Assembly (NCBI GenBank): GCA_015680685.1
Contig: MNCI01004315.1
Location: 86,654 to 150,653, forward strand
DNA from: Gnetum montanum
Taxonomy: Eukaryota > Streptophyta > Gnetopsida > Gnetales > Gnetaceae
Direction of reading: 5' to 3'
Length of the DNA: 64,000 nucleotides
Positions 1 to 10,999 of the stretch are shown piece by piece. The number at the start of each line of letters is the position of its first letter. The stretch's first letter is position 1. The notes under the pieces were generated by a model. It was not told the origin of the DNA. It made no database searches and saw only the letters and a program-made list of their open reading frames with translations. A program made the position numbers and the translations under genes.

Positions 1-2003
1 GATCGTACTCAGTTGTCTCGTCTGTGGATCAACCATTTGTTCGAGACAGCTGAGTCCCAAGATGCTCCTGAGGGGATTGATGAGTCAATGTCCCTCACAA
101 CGGGAGGGTCATCTAGTACCTCAATCCACACACGTGATAGTGTGGGGTTGGAACTAGACAACGTGCCTTATACTGCCAGGAGAGCCGAACATGTCATCAA
201 AGAGACAATTGGGAAAGCCAAGTCAGAGCTCTCGAAACGTGAACGCTCAATGCAGGTCGCCTCAGATATAGAAGAGCCATGGGTGAAATGCATACAGTTT
301 AAGATGCCTGTTTGAGGTAAGTAAGCTTGGCGCGTTTATTGCATTATCCTTTTTGTGTTATGCATAATTTTTATTTTGAATGCTTACATGCCACTGATGC
401 CTTTAGACTTGACTCGAGAAGTGAGGAGGCAGGAATTAGAGACTATCATCGAAGAGGAGGAAGCTACAATGAAATTGATGACTGAGGAGGAAGATGTGAG
501 AAAAGATCAAGCGGGAGGGACAGAAGAGCTAGGGGAAGATACCCCAGAGATTAAACTGGTGGATGACCAGAGTGGTGTTGATGAAATGTTTAGCAGCTTC
601 CTTAAGGGAAGACTGGACTTAGGCGAACCCCCAAATCTAGAAGGGGATAGAGAACATGGTATATTTCTTTTTATTTTATTCTGTTGCCCTGTGAGTCATT
701 GTTTCCATGGTGTTTTACTTTTTTGTTTTCATCCCTTCCAGACGAAGGTAGTGAAACCAGAATGATGCAGCTGGACGTGCTTATGAAAATGGCTCCCCCT
801 GAAAGGACCGCAGAGGCTAGTCCATATCGTACTCGTGGACCATTTACTTGGACTGAGATGCCAAGTAAAATGGATTTTGTGGCTGGTATCGCTAAGGAGG
901 TTGTTGAACGTATTCAAGAAGCCCACCCTGAGATAGGTACGAATGTTTTGAGTCTTTTTGCAGCTTTAGAGTTTCACACCCCATTTTGTCGTTTTAGCGT
1001 TTGTTCTTTTCATATGCGTAGGTGCCAAATTGAGGTGGGATCCTTCTAAGACTGTTAGCATTGAGAGTTTGCCCACACTACCCCCAGAGGTCAAGCAGAT
1101 ACCAAGGCCAGTTTACAACGAGGTAGTAGAAGGTCTTGTACACAATGCCAAATCGCTTTGGACTTGTAGGCGTTCCATCGAACAGTTGTGGTTGCAAGTT
1201 CAAGCAAAGGAGAAAGAAGTTTCTAAGTTTTCAGTTGAGTGTGATGATCTCAAAGCTCGGTATGATTTCGCCTCTGCTAAACTAAGTGGTGATCGCTCTT
1301 GGCGAACTTCTGAGGTCACGTATACTAGATACTAGAACCTACTCAATCGCCACACGTCACTGACTCGGAAACTAGCAGAGCGTAAGGCCCAGGTGGATCT
1401 ATTGAACCTCAAGTGCCAAGATTGGAAGGCTTTCACTTCCAAGGTATGCAAATGGGGTCAGGATGAAAAGAACCACAAGCATCATTATAAGAAATCGTTG
1501 AAGGAAGTATCCATTGAAAAGCGTCGACTTGAAATGTTTGTGGAAGGTCTGGGTCTACGCTCTGCGTTTGATACCTTTGCTCAAAATACAACTGTTGAGA
1601 TGGAATCACCTACAAGGGCAATTACAACCGCTTCTGGGGAGGTTTCTATTGGTGAATTTCCTTTAAAGTGTCCTACTTAGTCAGCTGTTGACAAGGGGAA
1701 GGCCTTGGCAAATGTCGACCTAGGCCTTGATGGCACCGATTGGGCAAGCGTTTCAAAGGAGGAAATCCTCCGCCGGCTGGAGTTCGGTTTAGGGGGATTC
1801 CCTATGGTAAGCATTTTGTTATCATGAAATTCGTTCACTGAACAATGTTTGAAGGTTTTCTCTTCTATCCTTATGTTAATTTTTTCTTTTGCATTTAATA
1901 GGATCAAGGCGATGATGATGTTCAGGAAGCTGGCCCCAGTGGAGTGAGGGCTCATGATGCCAGCGGGTCTAAAGGGGATGATCCTCCTGCCCCTGATGTT
2001 TGA
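1..2003 (+). pseudogene. Antisense accessory gene of TAT-A, exons 4 (part) to 8, decayed
   Basis: This is the 3' part of the spliced plus-strand gene seen whole in TAT-B at 12122-16671. By alignment and splice sites the exons are 1-316, 407-658, 742-936, 1022-1806 and 1902-2003. Each intron starts with GT and ends with AG (GTAAGT at 317, GTACG at 937, GTAAGC at 1807). The encoded segment is hydrophilic, with acidic runs and heptad-like stretches that suggest coiled coil. The stop is TGA at 2001-2003, and AATAAA at about 2085 could be a poly(A) signal. Exon 7 has in-frame TAG codons at 1333 and 1678; at the second TAT-B reads TGG, so this copy is dead. It lies antisense to the protease that precedes it on the minus strand. 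Confidence 0.75.
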
Positions 2004-2370
2004 TCTTTGCTTTGAAATTTTTCTGACTCATATTTATATGTGAATTGTAAATTGAGGGATTTGAGTTGTATTGAACGGATGAATAAAATCAGTTGACTCT
2101 TGTAATTGTACATCATTACATGTATATATACATAGTTTTTTACTTATATTTTTTTTTGTGTATTTTGGGTTTAAATGTAAACATGACACAACAATATAAA
2201 ATGTTTTGGTTTATTTTCGTAGTTTAAGTGTAGTGCACGAATGTAATTATAAGTAGGAATGTAACTATAAACAAAAGATAATTGCGAATATTGTTATTGA
2301 CAACATGACAATGCAAGCGTAAATTCGAACAGTGAACCGGAATTTGGGAGAAAAATGAAGTATAAGTGGA

Positions 2371-2565
2371 TGACCTAGTTTAAGGCCATTTCGGGCCATA
2401 TGCATAGTTTAAGGCCATTTCAGGCCCCAGCGTAAGCAAGGGACATTTCGAATGACACGGGTGGATTTCTCGGTTGACCAACCATTTCTGATCGTGGCTA
2501 GTTTTATGTCGTTGCAGACGTGATAGTTTAACGTCATTCCAGACTTGGAATGTAGTTTAATGTCT
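2371..2565. repeat. AGTTTA-module repeats between protease and antisense gene (TAT-A)
   Basis: Several degenerate copies of a module starting AGTTTAAGGCCATTT or AGTTTAACGTCATT and ending in CGGGCC or GGAC follow one another at irregular spacing of about 30-60 bases. The same module occurs in TAT-B at the matching place (16929-17165) and at two other sites in that element. No coding potential is seen. The stretch 2004-2370 before it is AT-rich 3' flank of the antisense gene with nothing else recognised. Confidence 0.6.
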
Positions 2566-2587
2566 TTTTGGACTTGTGTGTTTATTG

Positions 2588-5164
2588 TTTTAGTAATTTT
2601 TTGATTTTTCTCATTTTGACGTTAGGAGCTGCGTTAGCGGGTATGATTCTATATTCAGCGTCCCCTTCGCTGATCACGTTGAATGGTAATTCAGCCCAAG
2701 GGACGTCTGATGGAATTGTTCCTGCGTTAGTGTTTTCTTGCACTTCTGCATGTATTGTGGTTTCTGTGTTAGTTGTGGTTTCTAAGTGAGGCTGCGTATG
2801 TACAATGTTAGGCCTGGGTATTTCTGTTTTGGGTGGATTTTCTTTTGTGTTTAAAGGATTATCACCTACTAGTTGTTGTTCATTTGTGTCATCTTGTTTA
2901 GGCTCTTCGAGCTTAACCTCTGAGCCTTGGTCTGTATTTATGTACGATGAGATGATGGGTGTAGCAGCCTCCCCGTGTATAATGATTTTGCCACCTTCGT
3001 AAGGCAGGTGGATCTCTTGGTGTATAGGAGAAGAGACTGCTTTCAGTTGGGCTAGCTAGGGCCTTCCCAATATTAGGTTGAACCCTGGCATTTCATCGAT
3101 TACCACAAAGTCGGCGGATGTGGGGAACTGATCCCCTGCTATGAAGTCTAAGGTCATGGTGCCTTTGACTATCACATGCGATCCACTGAATGATTTCAAA
3201 CATGTAGTAGCGGTTGGTCTGATTAGCTCTGTAAGCCCTAGTTGTTCGAAGATGGGATATGGCACTACGTTTGTGACAACTCCATCATCTACATGGACCC
3301 TATGTATCTTGAATTAGTTTATTCGTATTGTTATGAACATAGGGGCTGTTGTTACCTCTCATGTTTTCTCATCCAACTTGATGTTGTCGTTGTGGAAACT
3401 TAGTGGCTTTGAAGTTGACCCTTGAGGCAAGTACATTACCACATGAATTGAAGGTTCATTTAGAGGCAAGTCCTCACTCACTAGGATAGATGTTAACATG
3501 CGCACTAAAGCTTTGTGATGGGTTTGTGATGTTAACACTAGGTCATATAAGCTCAGTGAAGTGTTCTTTTGTTTAAGCGCCTATGTGACCTATGTTAGAG
3601 TCGTCGCTAGATCTCTACTGTTGGGCACATGTTTATCGGCAATGACTTGGTCTATTGGGCCCAACAGTTTTATCTCATGTATAGTTGGTTTGTCAGTTTT
3701 ACCCGGAATCGTTGATTCGGGCGTATCATGTTTTCTGGATGATTCACCCTCATGGCCTATTTTTGGTTTATCGTTAGGTTGTGTCATGGATACTGCGTTT
3801 AGCAGGGTAGGTTTAGGAGGTCCTAACGCTAGCCGTTGACGCTCCTTCTCCAAGCGTTCGCATGTAAGCTTATCCGCTAGGCGTTCTCGTGTGTGACGCG
3901 GGGGTGTTGTTGGTTTTGGGGCCTCAAGTTGCTTTGAGACTTGTACTACATATGGAGTCGGGCGGGTTTGTAGTTGGATGGTCGCATGCAGTTGAGTGCC
4001 AGACTGGCTAGGCACCTTGATGACATAGGGGCTTGGTTTATTTTGTGTTTGGAAAGTGGAGGATTGGTGATCACTAGGACATTTGGGTATCCTAATGACG
4101 TATGGAGTTGGCCTAGCTGGAGGTTGTACCTCTGCTGTTGTGACCGCAGGTGGTACTCGGACTACTTAAGGGGTAGGCCGAATAGGAGGGGTTGGTGAGT
4201 TTGCGGTAGCAACGATGGGAGGTACGCACACGACGTATGGTTTTTGGTGGGTCGAGGTGTTAGGAGTTACCACGGCGAGGGGTACTCGGACGACATAAGG
4301 CTGCTATGGAGGGCATGAAGGTTGAGACATGGATGTTTGTACAGTGGGAGGAATACGCACTACAAATGGTTTATTAGGCGTTTGCTGCTCATAGTCAAAA
4401 TAGACGGTGTTAATGCTAGGCGTTTCAGGTTCGTTATCAAGGTAGATTGTGTTGATCACGTACGGTGCCTCTTTGGTATTTAGCGGATCTTTATACACAC
4501 CCATGGCCTGGTTTTGCGGTTGGACCAGGTTGTCCTCATCAAAAGTGATCTGACCCCCATTGATCATTCGTTGGATGTCTTGTTTTAGAGTGAAACAATA
4601 ATCCGTGCCATGCCCATTACGTTGGTGATAGTCATAGAAACAGTCCATTCTAAAGCCTTTTGGTACTGGGGGCTCATCTGGCGTTGCGAGGCTTGGGTTT
4701 TGAACTAGTTGACAGAAGCGATCATGCCTCTGGATCGCTGCAGGGGACAACTGTTTATGCTTCATTAATCCAGCCTTCAGGAGCTGGTCAAATAGTTGTG
4801 ATGGCTTCATAGGTAGTGGCATGTATTGAAAGGGGTCTTTCCTCTCAAAGTTTCTCATACGATTCAGTGTTGGGTTCTATGATGAGGATGATTCTGGTGT
4901 GGTCGCGGGGGTGGATTTAGTGTAATTAGTAGGGGCAATAGGCGGTTTGCTTTGTTGTCCCACATTTGCTTGTTGTGTTTCTGCCAATGTTGCTATAGTT
5001 GTTTTAATCTTTTCTTTATCTTTCTTACTGTGTTGATTCATAAAAGCTAAATATGCAGGATCATGACTGTTTTGCGCTACCTCCTCTATGCTCTTGATTT
5101 GTACAAAGGCTTGACTCAAATTATGTGCATTAAGATAATACAGTTTGGACTTGACGGTTGACAG
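2588..5164 (-). pseudogene. gag C-terminal part and aspartic protease of TAT-A
   Basis: This is the decayed 3' half of the gag-protease frame. From the high-coordinate end it reads: the end of the capsid region with a Lys/Glu-rich and Ala/Thr/Pro-rich stretch (4877-5164); a zinc-knuckle-like CFYDYHQRNGHGTDYC near 4615-4650; a long proline-rich linker with repeated PYVVR-type units (3590-4500); and a retropepsin-like domain (about 2990-3330) ending with NLILGRP near 3056-3075. Frames are broken by stops, including the Trp of the usual GRPWL motif. The frame upstream of 5164 resumes at 23318, because TAT-B split the gene. An open frame reading on from the inserted LTR (to 5326) is an artefact of that junction. 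Confidence 0.85.
5160..5164. repeat. Target-site duplication GACAG, left copy
   Basis: GACAG directly precedes the TG of the 3' LTR of TAT-B, and the same five bases follow the CA of its 5' LTR at 23313-23317. Five-base duplications are the norm for Ty3/gypsy integrases. This pairs the two LTRs as one insertion. Confidence 0.92.
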
Positions 5165-5753
5165 TGTACTGTCCGAAATCGTCGGTCTCCGGCTGGAAGA
5201 AAACAGAAACTGGGGGATCATAGGACACGCACAGAAGACCCTACCTTTGCCTGAGGGCGAGATGGAATGAATGAAGGTAGAGTACCTTGAGTGGTCTGCA
5301 CGCGGATCAAGAAAGGATTTCCCCAAATGTACATCGAGGTGCTATACGCTGGGTTATACGTGAACGGCGTAACAGGCGTCAAACAGAGCGTAAACAACGT
5401 AATTGATGTGAATGGAGCATAAACGTAAAAGAGCATAAATAGAATACATGCAACAATTAATGCAAACTATAACAGATTTTAGGAAGAAAATGTAACAATG
5501 GTATCTTAAAATGAGAGTACAATGCACAAGTCTAACGTAGTTGTGAATTTGACACAAGGAGGACGAAAAGCCCCGGTGGATGCAGGGATGATTGTGGGTT
5601 GGTTCACACTATAGGCACAGCGTAGAGGTTGTATGCTTAGCGTACAGGGTTGTCTAGCGTACAAGGTTCTCTTCTCTGGTTCTCAGCGTCTCTTCTCTCT
5701 CTGGTTTGCTCTAAAATTTTCCACCCGACCTCTATCTTGTGGAAAATTGGGAC

Positions 5754-5760
5754 TTTTATA
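5754..5760 (-). promoter_or_regulatory. TATA box of the TAT-B 3' LTR
   Basis: TATAAAA on the minus strand, within TTGTATAAAAGTCCC, lies about 720 bases from the U3 end. The same box is preserved in the other two LTRs of this family (22695-22701 and 26062-26068). Transcription would start about 30 bases downstream, toward lower coordinates. Confidence 0.7.
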
Positions 5761-5879
5761 CAAGTTTGACGTTAGACTTAGGTTGGGCGACACGTGGCAT
5801 GTTGACCGGGTTCAAAAGCGTAAAATTTACAAGTGTACAATATATTACATTTGCTTAGCGTATATGCTGTATTAAGCGG

Positions 5880-6350
5880 GCATAGACTCTGGGCATATAC
5901 GCTGGTTGTGCATGGGCATATACGCTGTGGATGCTGAGCATATATGCTAGAGTGTTTACACTAAAGGTTACTAGGCGTATATGCCAGGGCGTATACGCTG
6001 ATGGTTGCTACCTTGTCCAAGTCTTATTCTGCAGTGCTGTTTACATGCCTTCTTCGGGGATTACATGCCGGGTGTATACATCAGTTGTACAAACTAAACG
6101 TACTTGTGAGGTGTGGACGCTGGTCATGTATGCTGTGAACATCAGGCATATACACTGGGCGCATACGCTGTGAACTTGAGCGTATACGCTGGGCGTATAC
6201 GCTGTGAATGTGAACTTTGAGCATATACGTTGGGCGTATATGCTGAGAATGTGGACTTGGAAATATACGCTGGGNGCGTATACGCTGGGCATATATGCTG
6301 AGAATGCATACTTGGGCGTATACGCTGGGCGTATATGCTGAGAATGCATA
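5880..6350. repeat. GCGTATACGC palindrome array in U3 (TAT-B 3' LTR)
   Basis: At least five perfect copies of the palindrome GCGTATACGC occur, with many one- or two-base variants such as GCATATACGC, GCGTATATGC and GTGTATACGC. Copies are typically followed by TGGG, TGTGAA or TGAGAATG. Most variants are CpG to TpG or CpA changes, so the ancestral array was probably more uniform. The array lies just upstream of the LTR TATA box. Confidence 0.85.
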
Positions 6351-6482
6351 CTTAGTGAAAATTAAGCATCTGATCTCTGAAGCTGCCATGTTTGATACCA
6401 GATGTAGCCGTGGTCGTCTGTAAGTCCTAGGGACCTGCTTCTTGTTGGAAAAGTACTAAGCTCGAAATTTTGTGGTGTTTCA

Positions 6483-6495
6483 TTGGCCCCTCTTT
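6483..6495 (-). other. Polypurine tract of TAT-B
   Basis: On the minus strand the sequence AAAGAGGGGCCAA abuts the 5' end of the 3' LTR (TGAAACACC). Its position and composition are those of the plus-strand priming site used in reverse transcription, and it confirms the minus-strand polarity of the element. Confidence 0.75.
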
Positions 6496-7894
6496 ATCGA
6501 TGCTTGGAGGAATCAACCCAAGAAGCGTTGACAAAGAAGTGCAAAACACCACAAGCAACTCGATAAAGGTATTATCCTTTGCCACCTGACTAGACATCAT
6601 CGCACCGTGTTCCTTAGTACATAGGATTGGGATATTGAAATCTGTAGCTGGTAGGGAAACGGAGATTGTGGGGACTGGTAACTGACCAAGGGCTTGTGCT
6701 TGGTAAAGGGGATGCTCTGGTGTGTATCATGCTGATCCTTGTCAATAACCATTGTTTAGCAGACTCGGAATCAAGACATGCAATGTGCGTCCTTTAGCTG
6801 AACAAGACTCTTGATTAGTATCCAAGAGGATTTGTTGGTGAGACCAAAGCCACGTGATGATGTGTTGCATTCTTTGGAGAAATAGGGCCCTTGTTTTAGG
6901 GGGAAGCCTGTTGGCAGAGAGCCAAAGCTATGCAACGAGATGTCACTCGGTTGTTTTTGACATGAGTATTTGTTTTCAAGACAACTGTCGTCTCATTTTT
7001 TTTGAAAGAAGTTTTATTTTGATCTTGTATTCATGCTTGAGTGCTACATTGTGTGTTGCCACTGCTTAAAGGTGTTATAGTGCGCAACAGTATGCTCAAA
7101 GTTTTGAGTGTACTGGGTGTATCAGAGGTTTGGCTGAGTAGAGTATGTTGATGAATAGGTAGGAAATGTAGTGGGAAGTGGGGATGTACTAGTGAACGGC
7201 TTGATTTAGTCTTGCCACGTGTGCTGTGAACATTGCCTTACCTTGCTGCTTATGACGAAGTGCATTCTTGTACGAACATCTCTGAGTGTCATCCTACAAA
7301 CACAACTCCAAGGAGACAAGAAAACCATGAGTGAATAAGTGAGCTTAGATTTAAATAGCTACAGATGGAAAAAAGGCACTAGAAGAGATTTCAGGCACTG
7401 AATATGAGTGGCAGCAATATTGGTAGGATCGTCTGATGGTGAGCGATGCAGTGATTCTGACGAAGTTTGAATGTGGCCGTGGATTGAGGAACCAAAGATG
7501 AACTTGCTAGTTTATAGTCATAGCGGACTATCATGGGTTAGTTTTATGTCATGACCCGTTGGACATTTCCCGTTTAGCGTCATGGAGGATGGTGCATTGC
7601 CAGTTTCTAGTCTTAGCGGACCGCGAAGAGGAAAACTAGTTTATAGTCTTAGCGGACTCTAATGAATGCAACTGTGGCAGTTTACTGTCATGCCGGACGG
7701 GTCTAGTTTATTGTCATTGCTGATGTTGTATGGTATCAGTTTATCATCATGATGCCAGGATGAGCTGTGGTATCAGTTTTAAGTCATAATCTAGGACTGT
7801 TCTATGGTATCAGTTTACCATCATGATTCCAGGACGAGCAGTGGTATCAGTTTATAGTCATGACCCCAAGACTCACACATACCTGAGCTTGTAT
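6496..7894. other. Non-coding spacer between integrase and 3' LTR of TAT-B
   Basis: About 1.4 kb follows the integrase stop. I see no conserved reading frame on either strand. The part at 6496-7500 has no recognised structure; 7510-7862 is the AGTTTA-module array listed separately. Confidence 0.5.
7510..7862. repeat. AGTTTA-module repeats downstream of integrase
   Basis: About ten degenerate modules of the form AGTTTATAGTCATAGCGGAC, AGTTTACCATCATGATTCCAGG or AGTTTCTAGTCTTAGCGGACC follow each other at roughly 30-60-base spacing. The core reads AGTTTAnnGTCATnnC(G)GGAC. The modules end just before the integrase stop codon. Related arrays lie at 11535-11600, 16929-17165 and 2371-2565. Confidence 0.65.
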
Positions 7895-9016
7895 TCAAGT
7901 ATAGAACGGTTTCAAGAACAAGTGATTGGTTGGATTTGCAAACTCATTTCCTTCCATGTCAGCTAATTTGAATGCTCCATTGTCGTATGCTTTGGTGACC
8001 AAGTAAGGCCCTTCCCAGTTGGCTAAGAATTTGTCCGGGTGTTCCCGAACAGCCTTAAGCACAAGGTCACCTTCTTTGATGGGGTGCTTATGAATTTCGT
8101 GCCGATGGCGCTGCCGTTGTTGCTTTTGGTACCACTCAATTTGATCGAGTGCACGTATGCGTTCCTCCTCTACTAAGTCTAGGTCAATGACGCGCAGGTC
8201 ATTATTTTGTTCTTCGTTGAGGAGTCCAGAAAGTATGATCCTTAAAGATGGTACCTGCAATTCCAAAGGTAAAACAGCTTCTAAACCATAAACAAGGCTA
8301 TATGGTGTTTTACCTATTGAAGTTCGATGCGCAGTACGATATGCCCACAATGCGTAAACCAAGTGTTCGTGCCATCTTCTCTTGATTTGGGTAAGTATCT
8401 TTTTAAGTATGGTGATGATGGTTTTCTTTGTTGCCTCTGCTTGCCCATTGCTCTGAGGGTAGTAAGGGGATGAAAATGAGTTTTTGATCCCCAGACTTTC
8501 ATAGAAGGTCTTGGTTTTGGCACTGCTGAATTGTGGCCCGTTGTCAATGATGATCGTCATGGGAACACCAAAACGGGTTACAATATTTTCGAGAATGAAG
8601 TTGCATACGTGTTTAGATGTGGTTTTTCAAAGGGGAGCAGCTTCTACCCACTTCGTGAAGTATTCCGTTGCGGTTATGATGAAACTATGTCCTGCAGAAG
8701 ATGAGGGTGTTATTGGTCCGATAAGGTCCAACCCCCATTTTTGAAAGGGCCACGTGATTTGCGTTGTATGCAACTCATTTGGTGGAACATGGATTAGATT
8801 ACGGTGTCTTTGACAGGTACTACATGTTTTAGCCTTGGAGCGACAATCATACTCCATGTGTGGCCAGTAATAGCCTAAGCATCTAATCTTTGTTGCCATT
8901 GCTTTTGGTGCTATGTGTCCTCCGCATAGTTCGTCGTGTACTTGTTCAACGATGATTTGGGCATCAGTATTACCAACGCATGTTAGCAATATGCCCTCGT
9001 AGGATCGACGACACAA
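7895..9016 (-). pseudogene. Integrase of TAT-B (nearly intact, one in-frame stop)
   Basis: This would integrate the cDNA of the element into the chromosome. In order it shows the N-terminal HHCC zinc-binding domain (VHDELCGGH ... TCSTCQ, about 8810-8950); the catalytic core with first Asp in WGLDLIGPI, second in IDNGPQF and the Glu in NGQAEAT; then WAYRTAHRTS and the C-terminal region with NWEGPYLV and a final HLFLKPFYT. No chromodomain follows, as in Tat and Athila lineages. A single TGA at 8627-8629 splits it after the EAAPL motif, so it is a recent loss at most. It follows the second RNase H domain and precedes the 3' spacer. Confidence 0.93.
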
Positions 9017-9067
9017 CGTGTCCCCTACCAGTACGTATTGCCTAGAACGTTTTCGTACTGCATCCTT

Positions 9068-9613
9068 TTATGCATTCGTCAAGTGTTGCAGTGTTTCACC
9101 GCGTAGAAGGTACTCTTTTATGTCATCATACCATTCTATCGCGTGTGTTGTACTAACGGACGCTATTGGTAACATATCAAGGGCATCGGTTATTGATTCG
9201 GTACAACTGGTTATGGAGCTTGGCAACGTATGGAACATGTTAGGTGATATGTTTAATGCTAATGTGGCTAGTGTGTCTACGATGGTATTGTCGTTTCTAG
9301 AGACGTGTTGCACATCGATGTTTTCAAATCACCTCATTAAGTGTTTTTCCAAGTCACAGTATGGTTGTAAATGTTGGGCTTTGCATGTATAAATATCTGT
9401 GACTTAGTTTAGGACTAGTTATGAGTCTCCTCTGACCACAAGTCATGTGATGTCTGAAGCCAGTGCTGCTGCGAGACCTCTAAGGAGACCTTCGTACTCT
9501 GCTATATTGTTGGTGCAATGAAAGTTGAAATGATAAGCAAAGGGTCTAGTCTCCCTGGAGGGATAGGTGATGACAGTGGAAGCACTTCCCCCTCAAGAGG
9601 TGGAAGCTCCATC
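9068..9613 (-). pseudogene. Second (archaeal-type) RNase H domain of TAT-B
   Basis: Directly after the RT-RNase H unit the minus strand encodes a second RNase H: NFDGAST, GGSAS, NNIAEYEGLLRGL, VRGDS and RNDNTIVDTLATLA. These correspond to the four catalytic positions of the plant archaeal-type RNase H that Tat-clade elements carry beside the retroviral one. The order (NFDG first, then AEYEGL, then GDS) is collinear with the family. Several in-frame stops interrupt it, for example after VRGDS and before GGSAS. The RNA strand of the DNA-RNA hybrid would be the substrate. Confidence 0.85.
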
Positions 9614-10897
9614 AAAGTTTAGAATGGCGTCGTAGTCATCGGGCACTATGTCTATTGCGCTTATATTCTCATCCGGGAATTCTGGCTCTATTGTCGCTTG
9701 ATCGTGTGCTGGTGACGCGGCCATTTGATTTGCTATGGCTTGACCCTTAACTGATGATTGTGCTATGTAATGTAGGTCAAACTCAGCTATCATGGCTTTC
9801 CAACGTGTTATCCGACTTGTCTCATAAATGTTTCCTGTGATGGCTCTGAGCACATTATCCTTGCAGATTATGTTAACTTGATTGTGGAAGAGGTAATGTC
9901 GACATTTCTTTAGAGAAAACACTAAGGCTAAACATGACCTCTCTACGNATCGACATTTCTTTAGAGAAAACACTAAGGCTAAACATGACCTCTCTACGTC
10001 ATTGTATTTCTTCTCATGGCCTGCTAATTCATGGCTCAAGTAGTAGACAGGGACCTCGGTTCCATTATCTTGTTTCTGGCAAGGCATGAATGCGATTGAT
10101 GAATCTGAAGTTGTGAGGTAGATGTAAAATGGTTCATCACTTTTAGGTGGATAAACCATGGGCAGTTGGGTAAGTGCCGCTTTAATATTATCAAACGCTT
10201 CCTGGCACTGTGGAGTCCATTCAAAATGGACATTCTTGTGCAACAAGTGATTCATAGGTTTTAATTTATCTATTAGTTTTTCTATGAACCTTCTAATGAA
10301 TTGTAGTCTACCCTGTAGACCTTGAAGTTCAGTAAGGTTGCCAGGTGGTTTTAGGTTTGTTATGGCTTTAACCTTATCGGGGTCTACTCGTATCCCTGCT
10401 TCTAAGGCTATGAACCCAAACATTTTACCTGTTTTGACTCCAAAGACACATTTCTTTGGATTAAGTCTCAACTCATATTTTAAACAACATTTTAACACCA
10501 AGTCAAGGTCTTGTACGTGTTGTTTGGATGTCTTTGATTTAACCATGATGTCATCCTTGTAGTCATTGAGCAAGTGTAATATGTAATCGCTAAAGATGAA
10601 TGTCATCGCCCTTTGATACGTGGCCCCAGTGTTTTTGAGACCAAAGGGCATCATTGTATAGCAAAAGGTTCCCCATGGTGTTATAAAGGTAGTTCGGAGC
10701 TGATGCTCTAGGTTAATACGTATCTGGTTGTATCCTGAGAAGCCATCCATAAAAGATAATAGGGCGTGCCCAGCAGTCGAGTCGACAAGTTGATTGATGC
10801 TGGGTAGGGGAAAATCATCTTTTATGGTTGCGACATTGAGATCCCGAAAGTCAATGCATAAGCGAATGCTTCCGTTCTTCTTCAGGACAATGACCAT
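9593..10897 (-). pseudogene. Reverse transcriptase and first RNase H of TAT-B
   Basis: The reverse transcriptase core is clear: RLCIDFRDLN, SFMDGFSGYNQI, TPWGTFCYTMMPFGLKN, then the catalytic loop written YKDD (10550-10561) where the family has Y-[IV]-DD, then the LNPKKCVFGV and GFI motifs. RNase H follows with PFYIYLTTSDSSIAF, YYLSHEL and ERSCLALVFSLKKCRHY. A 51-base duplicated contig end around the N at 9948 repeats 17 residues of RNase H; it does not change the frame. The Lys in the catalytic loop is not expected in an active enzyme. Upstream it is joined in frame, through stops, to 11000-11572. Confidence 0.93.
9899..9998. other. Assembly join: 49-bp duplicated contig end around N at 9948
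   Basis: Bases 9899-9947 and 9950-9998 are the same 49-mer, with one N and one extra base between them. This is the signature of two contigs that overlap by about 50 bases but were joined without merging. The duplicated codons belong to RNase H and should be read once. Confidence 0.88.
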
Positions 10898-10999
10898 GTT
10901 GGATACCCATTCGACGTAATCAACAGCTCAAATGAAACCAACCTGATACAGTTTGGTGATCTCATTGCAAACTGCCAATGCCACCTCGGGTTTAACCTT

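Larger units (their letters stand above)
1..5164 (-). mobile_element. TAT-A, outer Tat-like LTR retrotransposon, 3'-proximal piece (continues at 23313-27132)
   Basis: This is the downstream half of a minus-strand Tat-like element whose 5' half lies at 23313-27132. The two pieces are separated by the younger TAT-B, which landed in the gag gene and duplicated GACAG (5160-5164 and 23313-23317). Reading the minus strand from 5164 downward gives the end of gag, the protease, a short-repeat spacer, and then the tail of an opposite-strand gene. The layout matches TAT-B base for base over long stretches. Its RT, integrase and 3' LTR must lie left of the window. Confidence 0.9.
5165..6482 (-). repeat. 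3' LTR of TAT-B
   Basis: The LTR starts TGTACTGTCCGAAATC and ends GTGGTGTTTCA, homologous to 22103-23312 and 25472-27132. On the minus strand U3 runs from 6482 down to the TATA box at 5760-5754, with R and U5 below it. U3 carries many copies of the palindrome GCGTATACGC and variants (5880-6350). The single N at 6275 lies inside this array, so its true length is uncertain. The 1318-base length compares with 1210 for its partner; most of the difference is array length. Confidence 0.92.

Noticed and set aside
4877-5326. A 149-codon fusion of LTR sequence to gag
   Set aside because: The frame runs across the insertion junction at 5164/5165 by chance; the LTR part is non-coding.
5880-6350. CRISPR array
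   Set aside because: Repeats are short palindromes with irregular spacing and no unique equal-length spacers, in a eukaryotic retrotransposon LTR.
6041-6389. Overlapping open frames on both strands through the U3 repeats (also at 22714-23253, 26064-26960, 12275-12959), with periodic YT-LGVYA or AYTPSVY sequence
   Set aside because: They are translations of the GCGTATACGC arrays. Because the unit is a palindrome free of stops, several frames stay open on both strands. No start context, no homology, and they fall in promoters and leaders.
9951-9998. A biological 49-bp tandem repeat in RNase H
   Set aside because: The unit is identical on both sides of an N, the same pattern occurs at two other Ns, and it corresponds to no family feature.
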